A stretch of DNA of 64,000 nucleotides from positions 62,001 through 126,000 of the forward strand of contig NZ_JADQTL010000012.1 of assembly GCF_017168145.1 (NCBI RefSeq). Direction: 5' to 3'. The stretch is from Anaerovorax sp. IOR16. GTDB taxonomy: Bacteria > Bacillota > Clostridia > Peptostreptococcales > Anaerovoracaceae. The notes under the pieces are model-generated. The model had not been told where the DNA came from. It worked only from the letters and a program-made list of their open reading frames with translations, and made no database searches. The number at the start of each line of letters is the position of its first letter. The first letter of the stretch is position 1. Below are positions 1 to 9,768 of this stretch, one piece after another. The position numbers and the translations under genes are program-made.

Positions 1-1790
1 ATTTTACCTTCTGCAGTAGGTACAGGTGCCACAGTTTCCGCAATTTCAATACCGGTCGGCAATCCCAAACCATATTGCTGTGCATACTCCATTATTTTTT
101 CGATGCCCATGCTGCGATCCAGCCCAAGTGATATACCTTTTGAATAGTCTTTATTTGATACTAAATCGTAAAAATAATAGTTGCAAGAAACCTCAATCGC
201 CTCATATAAATTAACAAGTCCATGGTTTCTTTTATATCGATTCCATAAGAGACAGCCATAGGTACGCCGTCCTAATTTAACGTATCCACCGTCGCGAAGC
301 TTTCTTTGCGGATCCAGACCACTTTCCAATGCCGCCGTTGCGGTGACAAGCTTAAACGTAGAGCCAGGCTGTACCGCGGTTCTTGCTGCAACGTTAAAAA
401 GAGGCACTGGTGAAAGAGGATCACGCAAATTCTTTCCTTGCAATGATTGCCAGTCTTCTTTTGTAATTCCTGTTGCAAATAAATTGGGATTAAAATCAGG
501 ATAACTTGCCATTGCAAGAACATCTCCTGTTTTTACATCCAATGCAACTACCGCTCCAACATTTGCGTTTGAATACGCAGTTCCATATTTATAATTTCCC
601 CATTTACTTTGAAAAGAGCCGCCTTTTTGAATGGCCAACAGCGCCTGTTCCAAAGCATCTTCTGCGGTTTTTTGAAGTTCTAGATCTAAAGTAAGATAAA
701 CATCTTTTCCCTTTTCTGTTTTTGTATCACTAATAATACGGGTTTGTTCTCCATATGCATTTACTTCTACACTTTTTATTCCATCTCTGCCCTTTAAAAT
801 CTCTTCATATTTCTTTTCAATGCCATCCTTGCCAACCATATCACTGACGCTATAACCTTTTTCCATATAGCTTTCTTTTTCGCTTTCCGATATTTGACCT
901 AAATATCCAAGAATGTGCGCCGCAGTATTATCGTTTGGATAATAACGAACAGATTCTGCTACAACATCAACTCCCAGCAAATCAGAGCTACGTTCTTCAA
1001 TCGTAATAATAGTGCGGTCCGACACATCTTTCGCAATCGTCGCCGGAATATAGCGCCGATATCCTTGTGCCGCCAACTCATTTCTTACCATCAAAATTTT
1101 TCTAGCCTGTGAATCCGGTAAGGAAGGATCAATTTGACATTGTTCACGTAAAGATAAAAAAGCATCTTTTGCAGACAAATCATGATCCAAATAATAACGA
1201 TCTAAAAAACTATTTAATTCAAGCGTTTCTAAAAACTCCATATTCTTTACAGAAATTGGAGGATAAATGTTATATACCGTCTGAAGCTGTGATTGTGCCT
1301 CATATTTATCCATACCCTCATCAATATTATTTCTTCGTCGTATTTCATTGAACGACTGCTCTGCAGTAAAAGTTGCCGGCATTCCCTGCGCAGCCAACCA
1401 ATCTTGAATGGTTCGATTAAAGGTATAATAGAATCCGCCATTTCCATCCATAACAATTGGGAAGTTATCTCGATATAAGTCTCCATTTTCTTCTAAAATC
1501 CCAATTAATTGCAAAGCTTCTCGATTAATTTCCTCATCACTTAACTCTCCGGCACTAAAATGGACCGTAAAGCTAGGTTTATTTCCAGCTAACACCCTGC
1601 CATATCGGTCATAAATTTGACCACGAGGTGCAACCGTATAAAGCTTCTTAACGCTTATATTTCTCGCAGTCTCTGACCAATCACTGCCCTGTACCACTGT
1701 GAGAAAAAAAAGACGTGCCATAAGCATACTCATTAGTATGCAAGTGGCCAGTAATATTTGATTGTTTCTTGATTTGATCCAATGATTCAT
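1..1790 (-). CDS. mrdA: Penicillin-binding protein 2 (class B PBP), 3' end outside window
   Basis: Class B transpeptidase that cross-links peptidoglycan during elongation, acting with MreBCD at the membrane. Translating the minus strand from ATG at 1790 (MNHWIKSRNNQILL) gives one N-terminal membrane segment (about residues 10-32), then the PBP dimerisation motif APRGQIYDRYGRVLA. The catalytic SxxK is visible as QPGSTFKL (Ser codon at 360-362, about residue 477) and the SxN motif as SCN (about residue 535). The KTG motif and stop lie beyond base 1. The start is 13 bases after the mreD stop, so it is co-transcribed with mre genes, which supports PBP2 over a division-specific PBP. Confidence 0.9.
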   Translation of the reverse strand, partial: MNHWIKSRNNQILLATCILMSMLMARLFFLTVVQGSDWSETARNISVKKLYTVAPRGQIYDRYGRVLAGNKPSFTVHFSAGELSDEEINREALQLIGILEENGDLYRDNFPIVMDGNGGFYYTFNRTIQDWLAAQGMPATFTAEQSFNEIRRRNNIDEGMDKYEAQSQLQTVYNIYPPISVKNMEFLETLELNSFLDRYYLDHDLSAKDAFLSLREQCQIDPSLPDSQARKILMVRNELAAQGYRRYIPATIAKDVSDRTIITIEERSSDLLGVDVVAESVRYYPNDNTAAHILGYLGQISESEKESYMEKGYSVSDMVGKDGIEKKYEEILKGRDGIKSVEVNAYGEQTRIISDTKTEKGKDVYLTLDLELQKTAEDALEQALLAIQKGGSFQSKWGNYKYGTAYSNANVGAVVALDVKTGDVLAMASYPDFNPNLFATGITKEDWQSLQGKNLRDPLSPVPLFNVAARTAVQPGSTFKLVTATAALESGLDPQRKLRDGGYVKLGRRTYGCLLWNRYKRNHGLVNLYEAIEVSCNYYFYDLVSNKDYSKGISLGLDRSMGIEKIMEYAQQYGLGLPTGIEIAETVAPVPTAEGK

Positions 1791-1802
1791 AGAAAATCCC
1801 CG

Positions 1803-2297
1803 TTAAACATACCGATCTTTTGGATTTTTTTCCAATCTTTTACCAATGATTAAATAATAAGAAATCGTAAAGATACTATTGTAAATTATAGAAATCGGCA
1901 ATGTCTTTGCCATAAACAGAAAATGATAATGTCCTTTAAATATAAAAAAAACAGCCCAATATATCAAATGAAAACTTAATGTACTGCTTATGGTTACAAA
2001 CAACATGGACAATACATTATCTTGATACAATAAATTTTTAACATATAAAATGCTCAACCCAATGATAAAATATCCAAAGGAAGCAATACCTAATATCTCT
2101 CCAAAGCACAAATCTTGTATCAGTCCAAAAAATATTCCACCTACAACACCATGGTAGCCATCGTATAAGAATGTTAGTACAATCACAAGACTTAAGACTA
2201 AATTTGGTGTAACACCAAAAAAGCTTAAATGATTTAATACGGTAGACTGTAGCAAGAACGCACCCAGAAAGAGTAAAAAAGAATGCCAGTATTTCAC
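1803..2297 (-). CDS. mreD: Rod shape-determining protein MreD
   Basis: Integral membrane partner of MreC in the elongation machinery, 164 residues, the usual size. The protein is almost entirely hydrophobic with about five membrane segments and shows the family-like N-terminus with LLQSTVLNHLSFFGVTPNL. It starts with GTG preceded by GAGGGG and lies between mreC and the PBP2 gene, which is the standard order in Clostridia. Identification rests on size, topology and position more than on catalytic motifs, since MreD has none. Confidence 0.9.
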   Translation of the reverse strand: MKYWHSFLLFLGAFLLQSTVLNHLSFFGVTPNLVLSLVIVLTFLYDGYHGVVGGIFFGLIQDLCFGEILGIASFGYFIIGLSILYVKNLLYQDNVLSMLFVTISSTLSFHLIYWAVFFIFKGHYHFLFMAKTLPISIIYNSIFTISYYLIIGKRLEKNPKDRYV

Positions 2298-2318
2298 CTT
2301 TTCGCCCCTCTTTATTTA

Positions 2319-3143
2319 TTAATCTGGAATAATAACGGTAACTTTTTGAATGTTCTTAAAGTAAACCACCGGTTCAATTGTCAACGTTTTTAAAAGAGAA
2401 TCTGTATCTAATGTAACGCTGCTTACCTTTCCAATCGGAATACCTTGAGGATAAATGCCAATGCCGGAAGTAAGGAGCATATCCCCTTCTCCTACCGAAG
2501 CTTCCGGATCCAACATATAACCTTTTAAACTTCCTTTTCCATCTCCGGATAAAATTCCAAGAAGTTGGAGATTTCGAGAAACCTGAAAACTAACATTGCT
2601 GTTTTCATCAATGAGCGAAATAATTTTCGCCCAATCGTTACCAACCTCAAGCACACGTCCAATCAAACCATCTCCACCTACGACAATGGAATCTTTCTTT
2701 ACTCCATCCTTTGTTCCGGCATTAATCGTAAATAGATTAAACCAATTTGATCCATCCAACGCAATGACATCTGCGGTGATATGATTATAACTTCTGTCTC
2801 CACCCACATAATTTAAACTACTTGATAACTCTCGTAATTCTTGCAGCTCTAATTCACTTAATCGATTTTTAATAATTTGCTGATTTAATTTTGAAATTTC
2901 CGCCTTTAATTTCTCATTTTCTTTTAATACAGACCGAAATCGGAAAATTCCAGAGAAGCCATTGCTTACTCCATTTCCGGCATCGGAAAGAGGTTCCTGT
3001 ACTTGGGTAATTCCACCTTCTAATTTTCTTCCAAGCCAAGAATTGTTCCCTTTATTTACAAAAGAAACTGCAATAATGATTATCAAACTCAAAAACACGC
3101 CAATCACGGTTGCAAGTCTCGTGTGCTCTCTAAACCACTTCAC
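2319..3143 (-). CDS. mreC: Rod shape-determining protein MreC
   Basis: Membrane-anchored periplasm-facing scaffold that links MreB to the PBPs. The 274-residue product has one N-terminal membrane helix (about residues 10-30), a coiled-coil stretch (about 70-105, ENEKLKAEISKLNQQI) and the beta-rich MreC core with IDENSNVSFQVSR and DMLLTSGIGIYPQGIPIG, all typical of the family. It uses a GTG start with GGAG eight bases upstream. It lies 14 bases after mreB and 21 bases before mreD, so a single operon is likely. Confidence 0.95.
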   Translation of the reverse strand: MKWFREHTRLATVIGVFLSLIIIIAVSFVNKGNNSWLGRKLEGGITQVQEPLSDAGNGVSNGFSGIFRFRSVLKENEKLKAEISKLNQQIIKNRLSELELQELRELSSSLNYVGGDRSYNHITADVIALDGSNWFNLFTINAGTKDGVKKDSIVVGGDGLIGRVLEVGNDWAKIISLIDENSNVSFQVSRNLQLLGILSGDGKGSLKGYMLDPEASVGEGDMLLTSGIGIYPQGIPIGKVSSVTLDTDSLLKTLTIEPVVYFKNIQKVTVIIPD

Positions 3144-3157
3144 TATTCTTCACTCCA

Positions 3158-4192
3158 TTAATACTTTCTATTTCGATATGCGTGTCGCTTTACCCCTTCA
3201 ATACTTTCTAAACTTCTCCCTGTTCCTTCGGCTACTGCTTCTAAGGCATTTTCTGCAATTGTTACATGCATACCTGTACTATAATTTATTAGCTTACCCA
3301 TACCACGAAGCAATGCTCCGCCTCCAGTTAAAACAAGTCCATTATTTACAATATCAGCTGCCAATTCCGGTGGCGCTTTTTCTAAAGTATTTTTAATGCC
3401 CTCAATCAATGTACTTACCGGTTCTTCCAGAGCCTTCATAATGTCAGCAGATGTGACAGCAATGGTTTTTGGCAAACCACTGATAATATCTCTTCCTCTG
3501 GCCTCCATAGATAGATTTTCACTATCTTCATCCGGGAAAACACAACCCACCGTCTTTTTTATTTCTTCTGCTGTTTTCTCACCAATTAAAAGATTAAAAT
3601 TCTTTCTCATATATGCTACAATTGCCTCGTCCATCTTATCACCGGCAAATCGAAGTGACGTACTGTTTACAATTCCACCCAAAGCAATGATGGCAATATC
3701 AGAAGTACCTCCTCCAATATCTGCTACCATACATCCATTTGGTTCATCAACATTAAGACCGGAACCAATTGCAGCTGCCATTGGTTCATCTAAAATGTAT
3801 ACATCCTTAGCACCCATTTGACGCACGACTTCCTCCACCGCTCGTTTCTCAACTTCGGTTACACCGGAAGGGACCCCTACGACAACACGAATTTGCGAAA
3901 ATGCAGAGCGTTGCGCTACGGCTTTATTTAAGTATTCCTTTAGCATGGTTTGCGTCATAACAAAATCAGAGATTACTCCATCCTGTAATGGACGTACCAC
4001 ACGAATGTGCCTTGGAGCTCTTCCAAGCATTTCTTTTGCTTCGCGCCCAGTTGCCAATACTTGATTTGTACTTTCATCCACCGCAATCACCGAAGGTTCA
4101 TTTAATATAATTCCCTTATTCTTTGAATAAATCAAAGTATTTGCAGTTCCTAAATCAATTCCTAAATCCTGTGAAAAAAACCTAAAATTCAT
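3158..4192 (-). CDS. mreB: Rod shape-determining protein MreB (bacterial actin)
   Basis: Actin-like ATPase that organises lateral wall synthesis. The 344-residue protein shows phosphate-1 GIDLGTANTLIY (about residues 11-22), phosphate-2 ADIGGGTSDIAII (about 162) and the adenosine motif LTGGGALLRGM (about 289), and has the usual MreB length. A GGGGGA ribosome site precedes ATG at 4192. It follows radC on the same strand after 37 bases and heads the mreBCD-PBP2 series. The amphipathic N-terminus (NFRFFSQDLG) is consistent with membrane binding. Confidence 0.97.
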   Translation of the reverse strand: MNFRFFSQDLGIDLGTANTLIYSKNKGIILNEPSVIAVDESTNQVLATGREAKEMLGRAPRHIRVVRPLQDGVISDFVMTQTMLKEYLNKAVAQRSAFSQIRVVVGVPSGVTEVEKRAVEEVVRQMGAKDVYILDEPMAAAIGSGLNVDEPNGCMVADIGGGTSDIAIIALGGIVNSTSLRFAGDKMDEAIVAYMRKNFNLLIGEKTAEEIKKTVGCVFPDEDSENLSMEARGRDIISGLPKTIAVTSADIMKALEEPVSTLIEGIKNTLEKAPPELAADIVNNGLVLTGGGALLRGMGKLINYSTGMHVTIAENALEAVAEGTGRSLESIEGVKRHAYRNRKY

Positions 4193-4229
4193 GTCATTTT
4201 CCCCCTATATACTTTGCATTCTCTGCAAA

Positions 4230-4934
4230 TTAAAGCAATCCTTTCTCTTTAAAACTAACATAGACACCATCGCCGATGATTAAATGATCCACCACAGAGA
4301 TTCCCAATATCTTCCCTGATTCCACTAAACGTGTAGTGACATCCAAGTCATTCTGACTTGGTTTCGGATGCCCACTTGGATGATTATGTACAACAATCAT
4401 AGACGAAGCACTCTTTTTAATCGCAGAGCAAAAAATCTCTCGCGGATGAACAATCGAACTGTTTAAATTTCCTATAGAAGCATCTTCGATTCCTATAATC
4501 TCATTTTTTGTATTTAAAAGTAAAACTCGAAAAAACTCTTTTTTTAAATAACGTAATTCCTCCATAAAGAGTGCCGCAATCTCGTCGGGTGAATTAATAC
4601 GAATACGTTTACTTCTTGGATTTGTAGCAATTCTTTTTCCAAGTGTAATTGCAGCAACAATTTGGCATGATTTTGCCATGCCAACACCTTTAACGGCACA
4701 CAAATCCTGTGGCAAACAATGACCTAAAAAAGAAATACCATCTTTTTCAAGGGATATGATTCTTGCTGCCAAGGATAATGCAGTAGTGTTTCTTGTTCCG
4801 CTTCCAATCAAAATCGCTAGTAATTCAATATTTGACAGGGAAGAAACACCATATTTCATCATTTTTTCACGTGGACGTTCTTCCCACGGCATTTCCTTTA
4901 TAGTAATCGTTTTTTTTAGTTTCTCTTGCTTCAC
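4230..4934 (-). CDS. radC: RadC family (JAB/MPN) protein
   Basis: JAMM-fold protein of uncertain biochemical role, historically linked to DNA repair. The C-terminal half carries the metal site VVHNHPSGHPKPSQND (HxH-x-D type, about residues 173-188), and the N-terminal half has helix-hairpin-helix features (LCAVKGVGMAKSCQIVAA). I place the start at GTG 4934 because AGGAG lies seven bases upstream and 234 residues fits the family. The longer frame, from 5024, would overlap maf. Position between maf and mreB is conserved in Clostridia. Confidence 0.9.
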   Translation of the reverse strand: MKQEKLKKTITIKEMPWEERPREKMMKYGVSSLSNIELLAILIGSGTRNTTALSLAARIISLEKDGISFLGHCLPQDLCAVKGVGMAKSCQIVAAITLGKRIATNPRSKRIRINSPDEIAALFMEELRYLKKEFFRVLLLNTKNEIIGIEDASIGNLNSSIVHPREIFCSAIKKSASSMIVVHNHPSGHPKPSQNDLDVTTRLVESGKILGISVVDHLIIGDGVYVSFKEKGLL

Positions 4935-4972
4935 TTTGAGACTCCTTTCCCTATAGAAAGAAACTCTCGTCA

Positions 4973-5548
4973 TTATAGTTCCCCAAACCCAAGAAAATCT
5001 AATTCCTTCAGAATGCGTTTCCAAGGAAATCCCACTACATTATCATAATCTCCTATAAACGCATCAATATACTTAGAAAAACTGCCTTGAATGGCATAAG
5101 CTCCAGCCTTATCCCATACTTCGCCGCTTTCAATATAATCTATAATATCCTGATCGGAATAATTTTTAAAAATGACCTCCGTCGATTCATAAAACACTCT
5201 TCGATTTGTCGTATTTGCTTCTACAATTGCCACACCCGTTAAAACAAGATGCTTTTTATTTCGTAATAACTTTAATATACGTACAGCGTCCTCATAATCC
5301 TTTGGCTTGCCTAAAATTTCGTTCTTATATACCAAAGTATCCGCAGCTAAAATAATACCGTTTTGGCACTTCTTTTCCACATAAAGTGCTTTTTTTAAAG
5401 CAAGATACATTACCGATTGGCAAACGGAAATATCCTTTGGCAGTGTTTCATCTACCTCTGGTTTTATTATTTCCGGAAAAATTCCATGTTTTTGCATCAT
5501 ATCTACTCTTCTGGGAGAGCCAGAAGCAAGAATAATCTTGGATTTCAT
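4973..5548 (-). CDS. maf: Maf nucleoside triphosphate pyrophosphatase
   Basis: Hydrolyses non-canonical or excess nucleoside triphosphates (dTTP/UTP type) to monophosphate and pyrophosphate. The 191-residue protein has the signature ILASGSPRR (residues 6-14), LAADTLV (about 67) and a GKPKD motif (about 79), and has standard length. GAGGAA lies upstream of ATG 5548. It is the first gene of the maf-radC-mre-PBP2 operon. No gene lies immediately upstream on this strand. Confidence 0.95.
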   Translation of the reverse strand: MKSKIILASGSPRRVDMMQKHGIFPEIIKPEVDETLPKDISVCQSVMYLALKKALYVEKKCQNGIILAADTLVYKNEILGKPKDYEDAVRILKLLRNKKHLVLTGVAIVEANTTNRRVFYESTEVIFKNYSDQDIIDYIESGEVWDKAGAYAIQGSFSKYIDAFIGDYDNVVGFPWKRILKELDFLGFGEL

Positions 5549-5779
5549 TCTTATTCCTCATTGTGTATCATTTTTTTGTGTATTTTGTCAAACTATGCGT
5601 ACATAACATTGTAGCATTTTGAATGGCTTAATACAAGGTATAAACGTGTGAAAAAAACGTGAAATAATAAAAGAAAACAACCATAAAATACTTCCGAGCT
5701 GACAACTAAGAAAGAATCCTATTTAAAGATGTATTTTATGATAAAAACACTTTTACCTAACATTTCTTTATCCTGACAG

Positions 5780-5808
5780 GCACTATTTTCCATTTCCTTT
5801 CATATACT
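5780..5808 (+). promoter_or_regulatory. Candidate sigma-E-type promoter of sigK
   Basis: GCACTATT (5780-5787) and CATATACT (5801-5808) are 13 bases apart and resemble the -35 and -10 elements recognised by mother-cell sigma-E in Bacillus and Clostridium. The spacing and the 40 bases to the sigK ATG fit. This is a by-eye match only. The rest of 5549-5848 holds A/T-rich DNA in which I see no gene. Confidence 0.4.
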
Positions 5809-5848
5809 TCTAACATTGACCGACAATTTAGGAAAGGGGAATCACAGA

Positions 5849-6559
5849 ATGAGCCTATCGTTAATTCTCACTTCTCTGTTGCTATCGAATCCCCTGGTAT
5901 TGCTTTCCTCCTATGTTTCTATGGGTAATTCCTTTCCTCAACCCCTAACTGATAAAGAAGAGGCTTACTATTTAAAGCTTTATGAATCAGGAGACAAGGA
6001 AGCAAAAAACATTTTAGTGGAACGCAATCTCAGATTGGTGGCACACATTGCAAAAAAATATGGCAACACAGGAAAAAACCCAGACGACTTAATTTCGATC
6101 GGTACCATTGGATTGATCAAAGCTGTAAATACATATAAAGTCGGGAGATCGGTACGTCTGGCTACTTATGCGGCAAAATGTATTGAAAATGAAATATTAA
6201 TGTCCATTCGAAGTAACAAAAAAGCAAGGGTAGAGATTTCTTTGAATGACCCAATTGGAACAGACAAAGATGGTAATGAAATAAGCTTTAATGATATTTT
6301 AGGTACCGATGCTGATGCAATTCTAGATGATATTGATAATAAAATACAGGTCAAGAAATTATATACTGCGATAACTGAACTTTTAAAAGATCGTGAACGC
6401 AGCGTCATCATTAAACGCTTTGGTTTATCCGGTCAAGGCTGTAAAACCCAGCGTGAAGTGGCAAAAGAGCTTGGTATCTCCCGCTCCTATGTGTCTCGCA
6501 TTGAAAAAAAAGCCATTTCAAAATTAAAAGAAGCATTTTCTGACGAACTAGAATTTTAA
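5849..6559 (+). CDS. sigK: RNA polymerase sporulation sigma factor SigK
   Basis: Late mother-cell sigma factor. The 236-residue product starts with a hydrophobic pro-sequence (MSLSLILTSLLLSNPLVLL) as in pro-sigma-K, followed by sigma-70 region 2 (NLRLVAHIAKKYGNTGKNPDD, split at the usual place; [17 protein letters not shown]) and region 4 with the helix-turn-helix TQREVAKELGISRSYVSRIEKKA. The ATG at 5849 is chosen over an upstream in-frame ATG because GGAAAGGGG precedes it. The gene is intact, with no skin-type prophage insertion. A terminator follows directly. Confidence 0.93.
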   Translation: MSLSLILTSLLLSNPLVLLSSYVSMGNSFPQPLTDKEEAYYLKLYESGDKEAKNILVERNLRLVAHIAKKYGNTGKNPDDLISIGTIGLIKAVNTYKVGRSVRLATYAAKCIENEILMSIRSNKKARVEISLNDPIGTDKDGNEISFNDILGTDADAILDDIDNKIQVKKLYTAITELLKDRERSVIIKRFGLSGQGCKTQREVAKELGISRSYVSRIEKKAISKLKEAFSDELEF

Positions 6560-6567
6560 GAGAAAAG

Positions 6568-6598
6568 CGAGATAAGTTTAAAGCTTATCTCGTTTTTT
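6568..6598. terminator. Bidirectional terminator between sigK and the convergent PBP gene
   Basis: Stem CGAGATAAG (6568-6576) pairs with CTTATCTCG (6584-6592), followed by a T run on the plus strand. The stem overlaps the last codons and stop of the minus-strand PBP gene. Confidence 0.85.
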
Positions 6599-8285
6599 CC
6601 AGACTGCTATCAGCAGTCTGATCTTTTAATATATTTTCCGCCATCTCCTTAAATATTGGGACTGCCGATGCTCGACCAGAACCACCCTTTTCAACAAATA
6701 CAGTAATTGTATACTGAGGATTATCTGCCGGAATAAATCCCGTAAACCATCCATGAACGACCTCTTGTCCATTATCAGCAGCCTGTGCCGATCCCGTTTT
6801 TCCACCAGCCGATATATTTCCTAAATTATTTGCCGTTCCATATTTTACAGTATCAATCATAAATTGCTTTAGTATCTTTGCTGTTTCCAGGGAAATGCAT
6901 TGCTGTTTTTGTCCTAACTGATACAACTCCTGCTTTCCGTTCGTAACAATGCCACGAACCAATCTCAAATTGGTGCACACTCCATTATTTGCAATGATTT
7001 GTGTCATCTTTGCAACCTGTATCGGCGTAACCAATAAGCTGCCTTGTCCAATGGACAAATTCCCAATTCCAGCTCCTTGTACATCTTGTAAATTAGGAAG
7101 CATTCCTGACTTTTCACAAGAATATTCCTCCAAAGTTTTTTTATCAAATCCAAATGTACGAGCCATCTCTAAAATACTCTGTCCGCCAATTTGCTTTCCA
7201 ATTTGAATAAAGGTTGCATTGCAAGACTTTGCAAATGCATCTTCAAAAGTAATCTCACCATGCCCCAAATCTCCTCCCGTTGCACATCCAATGGTAATTT
7301 CCCCCAAATCCTCATGTCCAACACACGTAAATATGGTATCTGGCTTTATACCATTTTCCAAAGCAGCAGCAGCTACTATGATTTTAAAAATCGAACCAGG
7401 AGGATATTGTCCTTGTGTTGCCTGATTCATCAATTCTTTCTCGTCACTCTCTAAGTATTTTTCCACTCCATTTGGGTCAAAAATTGGTGTACTGGCACTG
7501 GCTAAAAGATCTCCCGTTTTTACATCTGTAATAACAATCGTTCCTTCAACATCATTCTCTTTTAAAATGAGTTCTGCTTTTTTTTGAATGGATAAATCCA
7601 ATGTAGTTAAAAGTCCGACTTCCTTTCCGGTTGTCCCACGAATTCCTTTTCCCGGAATGATATATCCACCTCCATCACCTACGGAATAGATACTTTTTTC
7701 TTGTTGCGAAAGATACTGCTCATAATCTTTTTCCAATCCGCAAACACCATTTCCATCAGCACCATTTAAATATCCAATTAAATGAACAGCAGGCTGTTCA
7801 TGACTGTAACGCTGCCGTGTTTTCATAATAAAAGCGCCATACTCATTTTCCAATTTTCTGGATGCTTCTTTATGAAAACTTCCACAGCGGTATACATCAT
7901 ATCGGAAATTATTGCTTCGGATTGGCTTTGCATTGATTGTTTTAAGCAATCGTTTACTTTCTGTGTTTATATCTTCTTTTCGTATGATATAGACATATTC
8001 TTCAACTGCATCCGTGATAGGATTTTGATTACGATCATATATCACTCCACGTTTATCAACACCTTCAATCACGATTCTATGCTGTCGATTGATAACAGAA
8101 ATGTATTCTTCCCGATCTATAATCTGTATCCAAGCAAGTTTGACTGCCAGTCCAAATATACAAAGATAAAAACAAACAATACAAAAAATAAGCCGTTTGC
8201 GCTGCTTGTTTTCCCATTTATTATCTTTCTTCTTTTTTATGCTCTTGTCCTTTTGATTAGAACCTTTTTTCATTTTTTCTCTCAA
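6585..8285 (-). CDS. Class B penicillin-binding protein (PBP2/SpoVD-like transpeptidase)
   Basis: Peptidoglycan transpeptidase, 566 residues at most. It has a Lys-rich cytoplasmic N-terminus, one membrane helix (about residues 32-52), a dimerisation region with RGVIYDRNQNPITD, and all three catalytic motifs: SIFK in PPGSIFKII (about 301), SCN (about 363) and KTG in AGGKTGSAQ (about 490). It begins at TTG 8285 or the ATG 12 bases later; AAGGA lies near the TTG. It is convergent with sigK and divergent from the DUF1015 gene. The lack of a C-terminal PASTA domain separates it from SpoVD/PBP2x. The short length suggests a specialised, perhaps sporulation-associated, role, but that is inference. 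Confidence 0.88.
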   Translation of the reverse strand: MREKMKKGSNQKDKSIKKKKDNKWENKQRKRLIFCIVCFYLCIFGLAVKLAWIQIIDREEYISVINRQHRIVIEGVDKRGVIYDRNQNPITDAVEEYVYIIRKEDINTESKRLLKTINAKPIRSNNFRYDVYRCGSFHKEASRKLENEYGAFIMKTRQRYSHEQPAVHLIGYLNGADGNGVCGLEKDYEQYLSQQEKSIYSVGDGGGYIIPGKGIRGTTGKEVGLLTTLDLSIQKKAELILKENDVEGTIVITDVKTGDLLASASTPIFDPNGVEKYLESDEKELMNQATQGQYPPGSIFKIIVAAAALENGIKPDTIFTCVGHEDLGEITIGCATGGDLGHGEITFEDAFAKSCNATFIQIGKQIGGQSILEMARTFGFDKKTLEEYSCEKSGMLPNLQDVQGAGIGNLSIGQGSLLVTPIQVAKMTQIIANNGVCTNLRLVRGIVTNGKQELYQLGQKQQCISLETAKILKQFMIDTVKYGTANNLGNISAGGKTGSAQAADNGQEVVHGWFTGFIPADNPQYTITVFVEKGGSGRASAVPIFKEMAENILKDQTADSSLEKTR

Positions 8286-8434
8286 TTCATCCTTACTTCC
8301 GCTTGCACTTTCTTATATATAAAATTTTTTCCAAAGTATAAAGATTTTATGCTTATGCAAACAATTACATTGAAATGAGAAAAAAGAACCTCTATAATTA
8401 TGAATATTAAGATAACATATGATTGGAGGATAAA

Positions 8435-9673
8435 ATGGCAATAATACGACCTTTTCAAGCAATACGTCCCTCCGCAGCATTTGCGGATCAAGTAATTTCC
8501 CTTCCCTATGATGTAATGAATCAGTCCGAAGCGGCGGAAATGGCATCCGGTAACCCTTATAGTTTCTTACATATCTGCCGTTCAGAAATAGATCTACCTC
8601 AAAACAGTGATCCATATAGTGACGAGGTTTATAAAAAAGCAAAACAGAACATTTCTGATCTTTTAACAGAGGAGATCTTCATTCGCGAAGAAAAACCAAT
8701 GCTCTATATTTATCGTCAAACAATGAACGGCCGCGTTCAAACAGGCATCGTTGCTTGTGTTTCGGTGGATGACTATCAAAATAACGTTATAAAAAAGCAT
8801 GAGTTTACTCGTGTAGAGAAAGAATTGGACCGCATTCGGCACTTTGATATCTGTAACACCAATACAGAACCAGTTTTCCTTACTTATCGAAAGAAAGAAG
8901 AAATCAATACCATCATCAGTAAATGGATCAATATGCACAATCCGGAATATGACTTCGTAACAAAAGATGGCATTGGTCATACTCTTTGGAAAATCGATGA
9001 TGATACTATCATAGAAACTCTCACCAAACAATTCCATCAAATTCCTTCTCTTTACATTGCAGATGGTCATCACCGCTCTGCTTCTGCAGTAAAGGTCGGG
9101 CTAAAGCGAAGAGAAGAAAATCCAAATTACACAGGAAATGAAGAATTTAATTTTTATATGGCAGTCATCTTCCCAGATGAAGATTTAAAAATCTTTGACT
9201 ATAACCGTGTCATCAAAGATTTGAATGGCTATTCAAAAGAAGAGTTTCTTGAAAAATTGGAAGGACTCTTTGAAGTAATTCCTTCTGATAAAAGCCCCTA
9301 TGAACCAGATGGCAAGCACATTTTTTCTATGTACTTGGACAAGACATGGTATAAACTAATCGCAAAGAAAGCAATCCTTTCCGACGATATTATCGAAGGT
9401 TTAGATGTATCGATTCTGCAAAATAATGTATTAAATCCTCTCTTAGGCATCAAAGATCCTCGTACCGATAAGCGAATTGATTTTGTAGGCGGTATCCGTG
9501 GGCTTAAAGAATTGGAACGAAGATGTCATTTGGATATGCAAGTTGCTTTTGCACTGTATCCGGTTTCCATTCAAGACCTTTTGACCGTTTCGGATGAAGG
9601 AAAAGTAATGCCGCCAAAATCAACCTGGTTTGAACCAAAACTTGGAAGTGGATTATTTATGCATGAACTATAA
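8435..9673 (+). CDS. DUF1015 domain-containing protein
   Basis: Conserved protein of unknown biochemical function, 412 residues, matching the DUF1015 family in length and in motifs such as MAIIRPFQAIRP at the N-terminus, SLPYDVMN (about 25), the acidic HFDICNTNTEP region and IADGHHRSASAVK (about 208). The ATG at 8435 is preceded by GGAGGA, which decides the start over the in-frame ATG at 8423. It stands alone and ends at a strong bidirectional terminator shared with cmk. The IADGHHR stretch looks like an active or ligand site, but I cannot assign a reaction. Confidence 0.85.
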   Translation: MAIIRPFQAIRPSAAFADQVISLPYDVMNQSEAAEMASGNPYSFLHICRSEIDLPQNSDPYSDEVYKKAKQNISDLLTEEIFIREEKPMLYIYRQTMNGRVQTGIVACVSVDDYQNNVIKKHEFTRVEKELDRIRHFDICNTNTEPVFLTYRKKEEINTIISKWINMHNPEYDFVTKDGIGHTLWKIDDDTIIETLTKQFHQIPSLYIADGHHRSASAVKVGLKRREENPNYTGNEEFNFYMAVIFPDEDLKIFDYNRVIKDLNGYSKEEFLEKLEGLFEVIPSDKSPYEPDGKHIFSMYLDKTWYKLIAKKAILSDDIIEGLDVSILQNNVLNPLLGIKDPRTDKRIDFVGGIRGLKELERRCHLDMQVAFALYPVSIQDLLTVSDEGKVMPPKSTWFEPKLGSGLFMHEL

Positions 9674-9727
9674 ATAAATTTAGAGTGTGTAAAGATCAAA
9701 ATTTCGTAAACAATTTCACATGAATAG

Positions 9728-9765
9728 AAAAAGAGGTAAAATCATTTGAAATTTTACCTCTTTTT
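9728..9765. terminator. Bidirectional terminator between DUF1015 gene and cmk
   Basis: A 15-bp stem (9728-9742 with 9751-9765; AAAAAGAGGTAAAAT and its complement) with an eight-base loop has A and T tracts on both sides, so it can terminate both convergent genes. Confidence 0.9.
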
Positions 9766-9768
9766 ATC

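Noticed and set aside
5549-5848. Possible small RNA upstream of sigK
   Set aside because: I see no stable fold or terminator, only a candidate sigma-E promoter.
8663-9073. Minus-strand ORF inside the DUF1015 gene
   Set aside because: It is antisense to a well-supported conserved gene, with no ribosome site or family resemblance.
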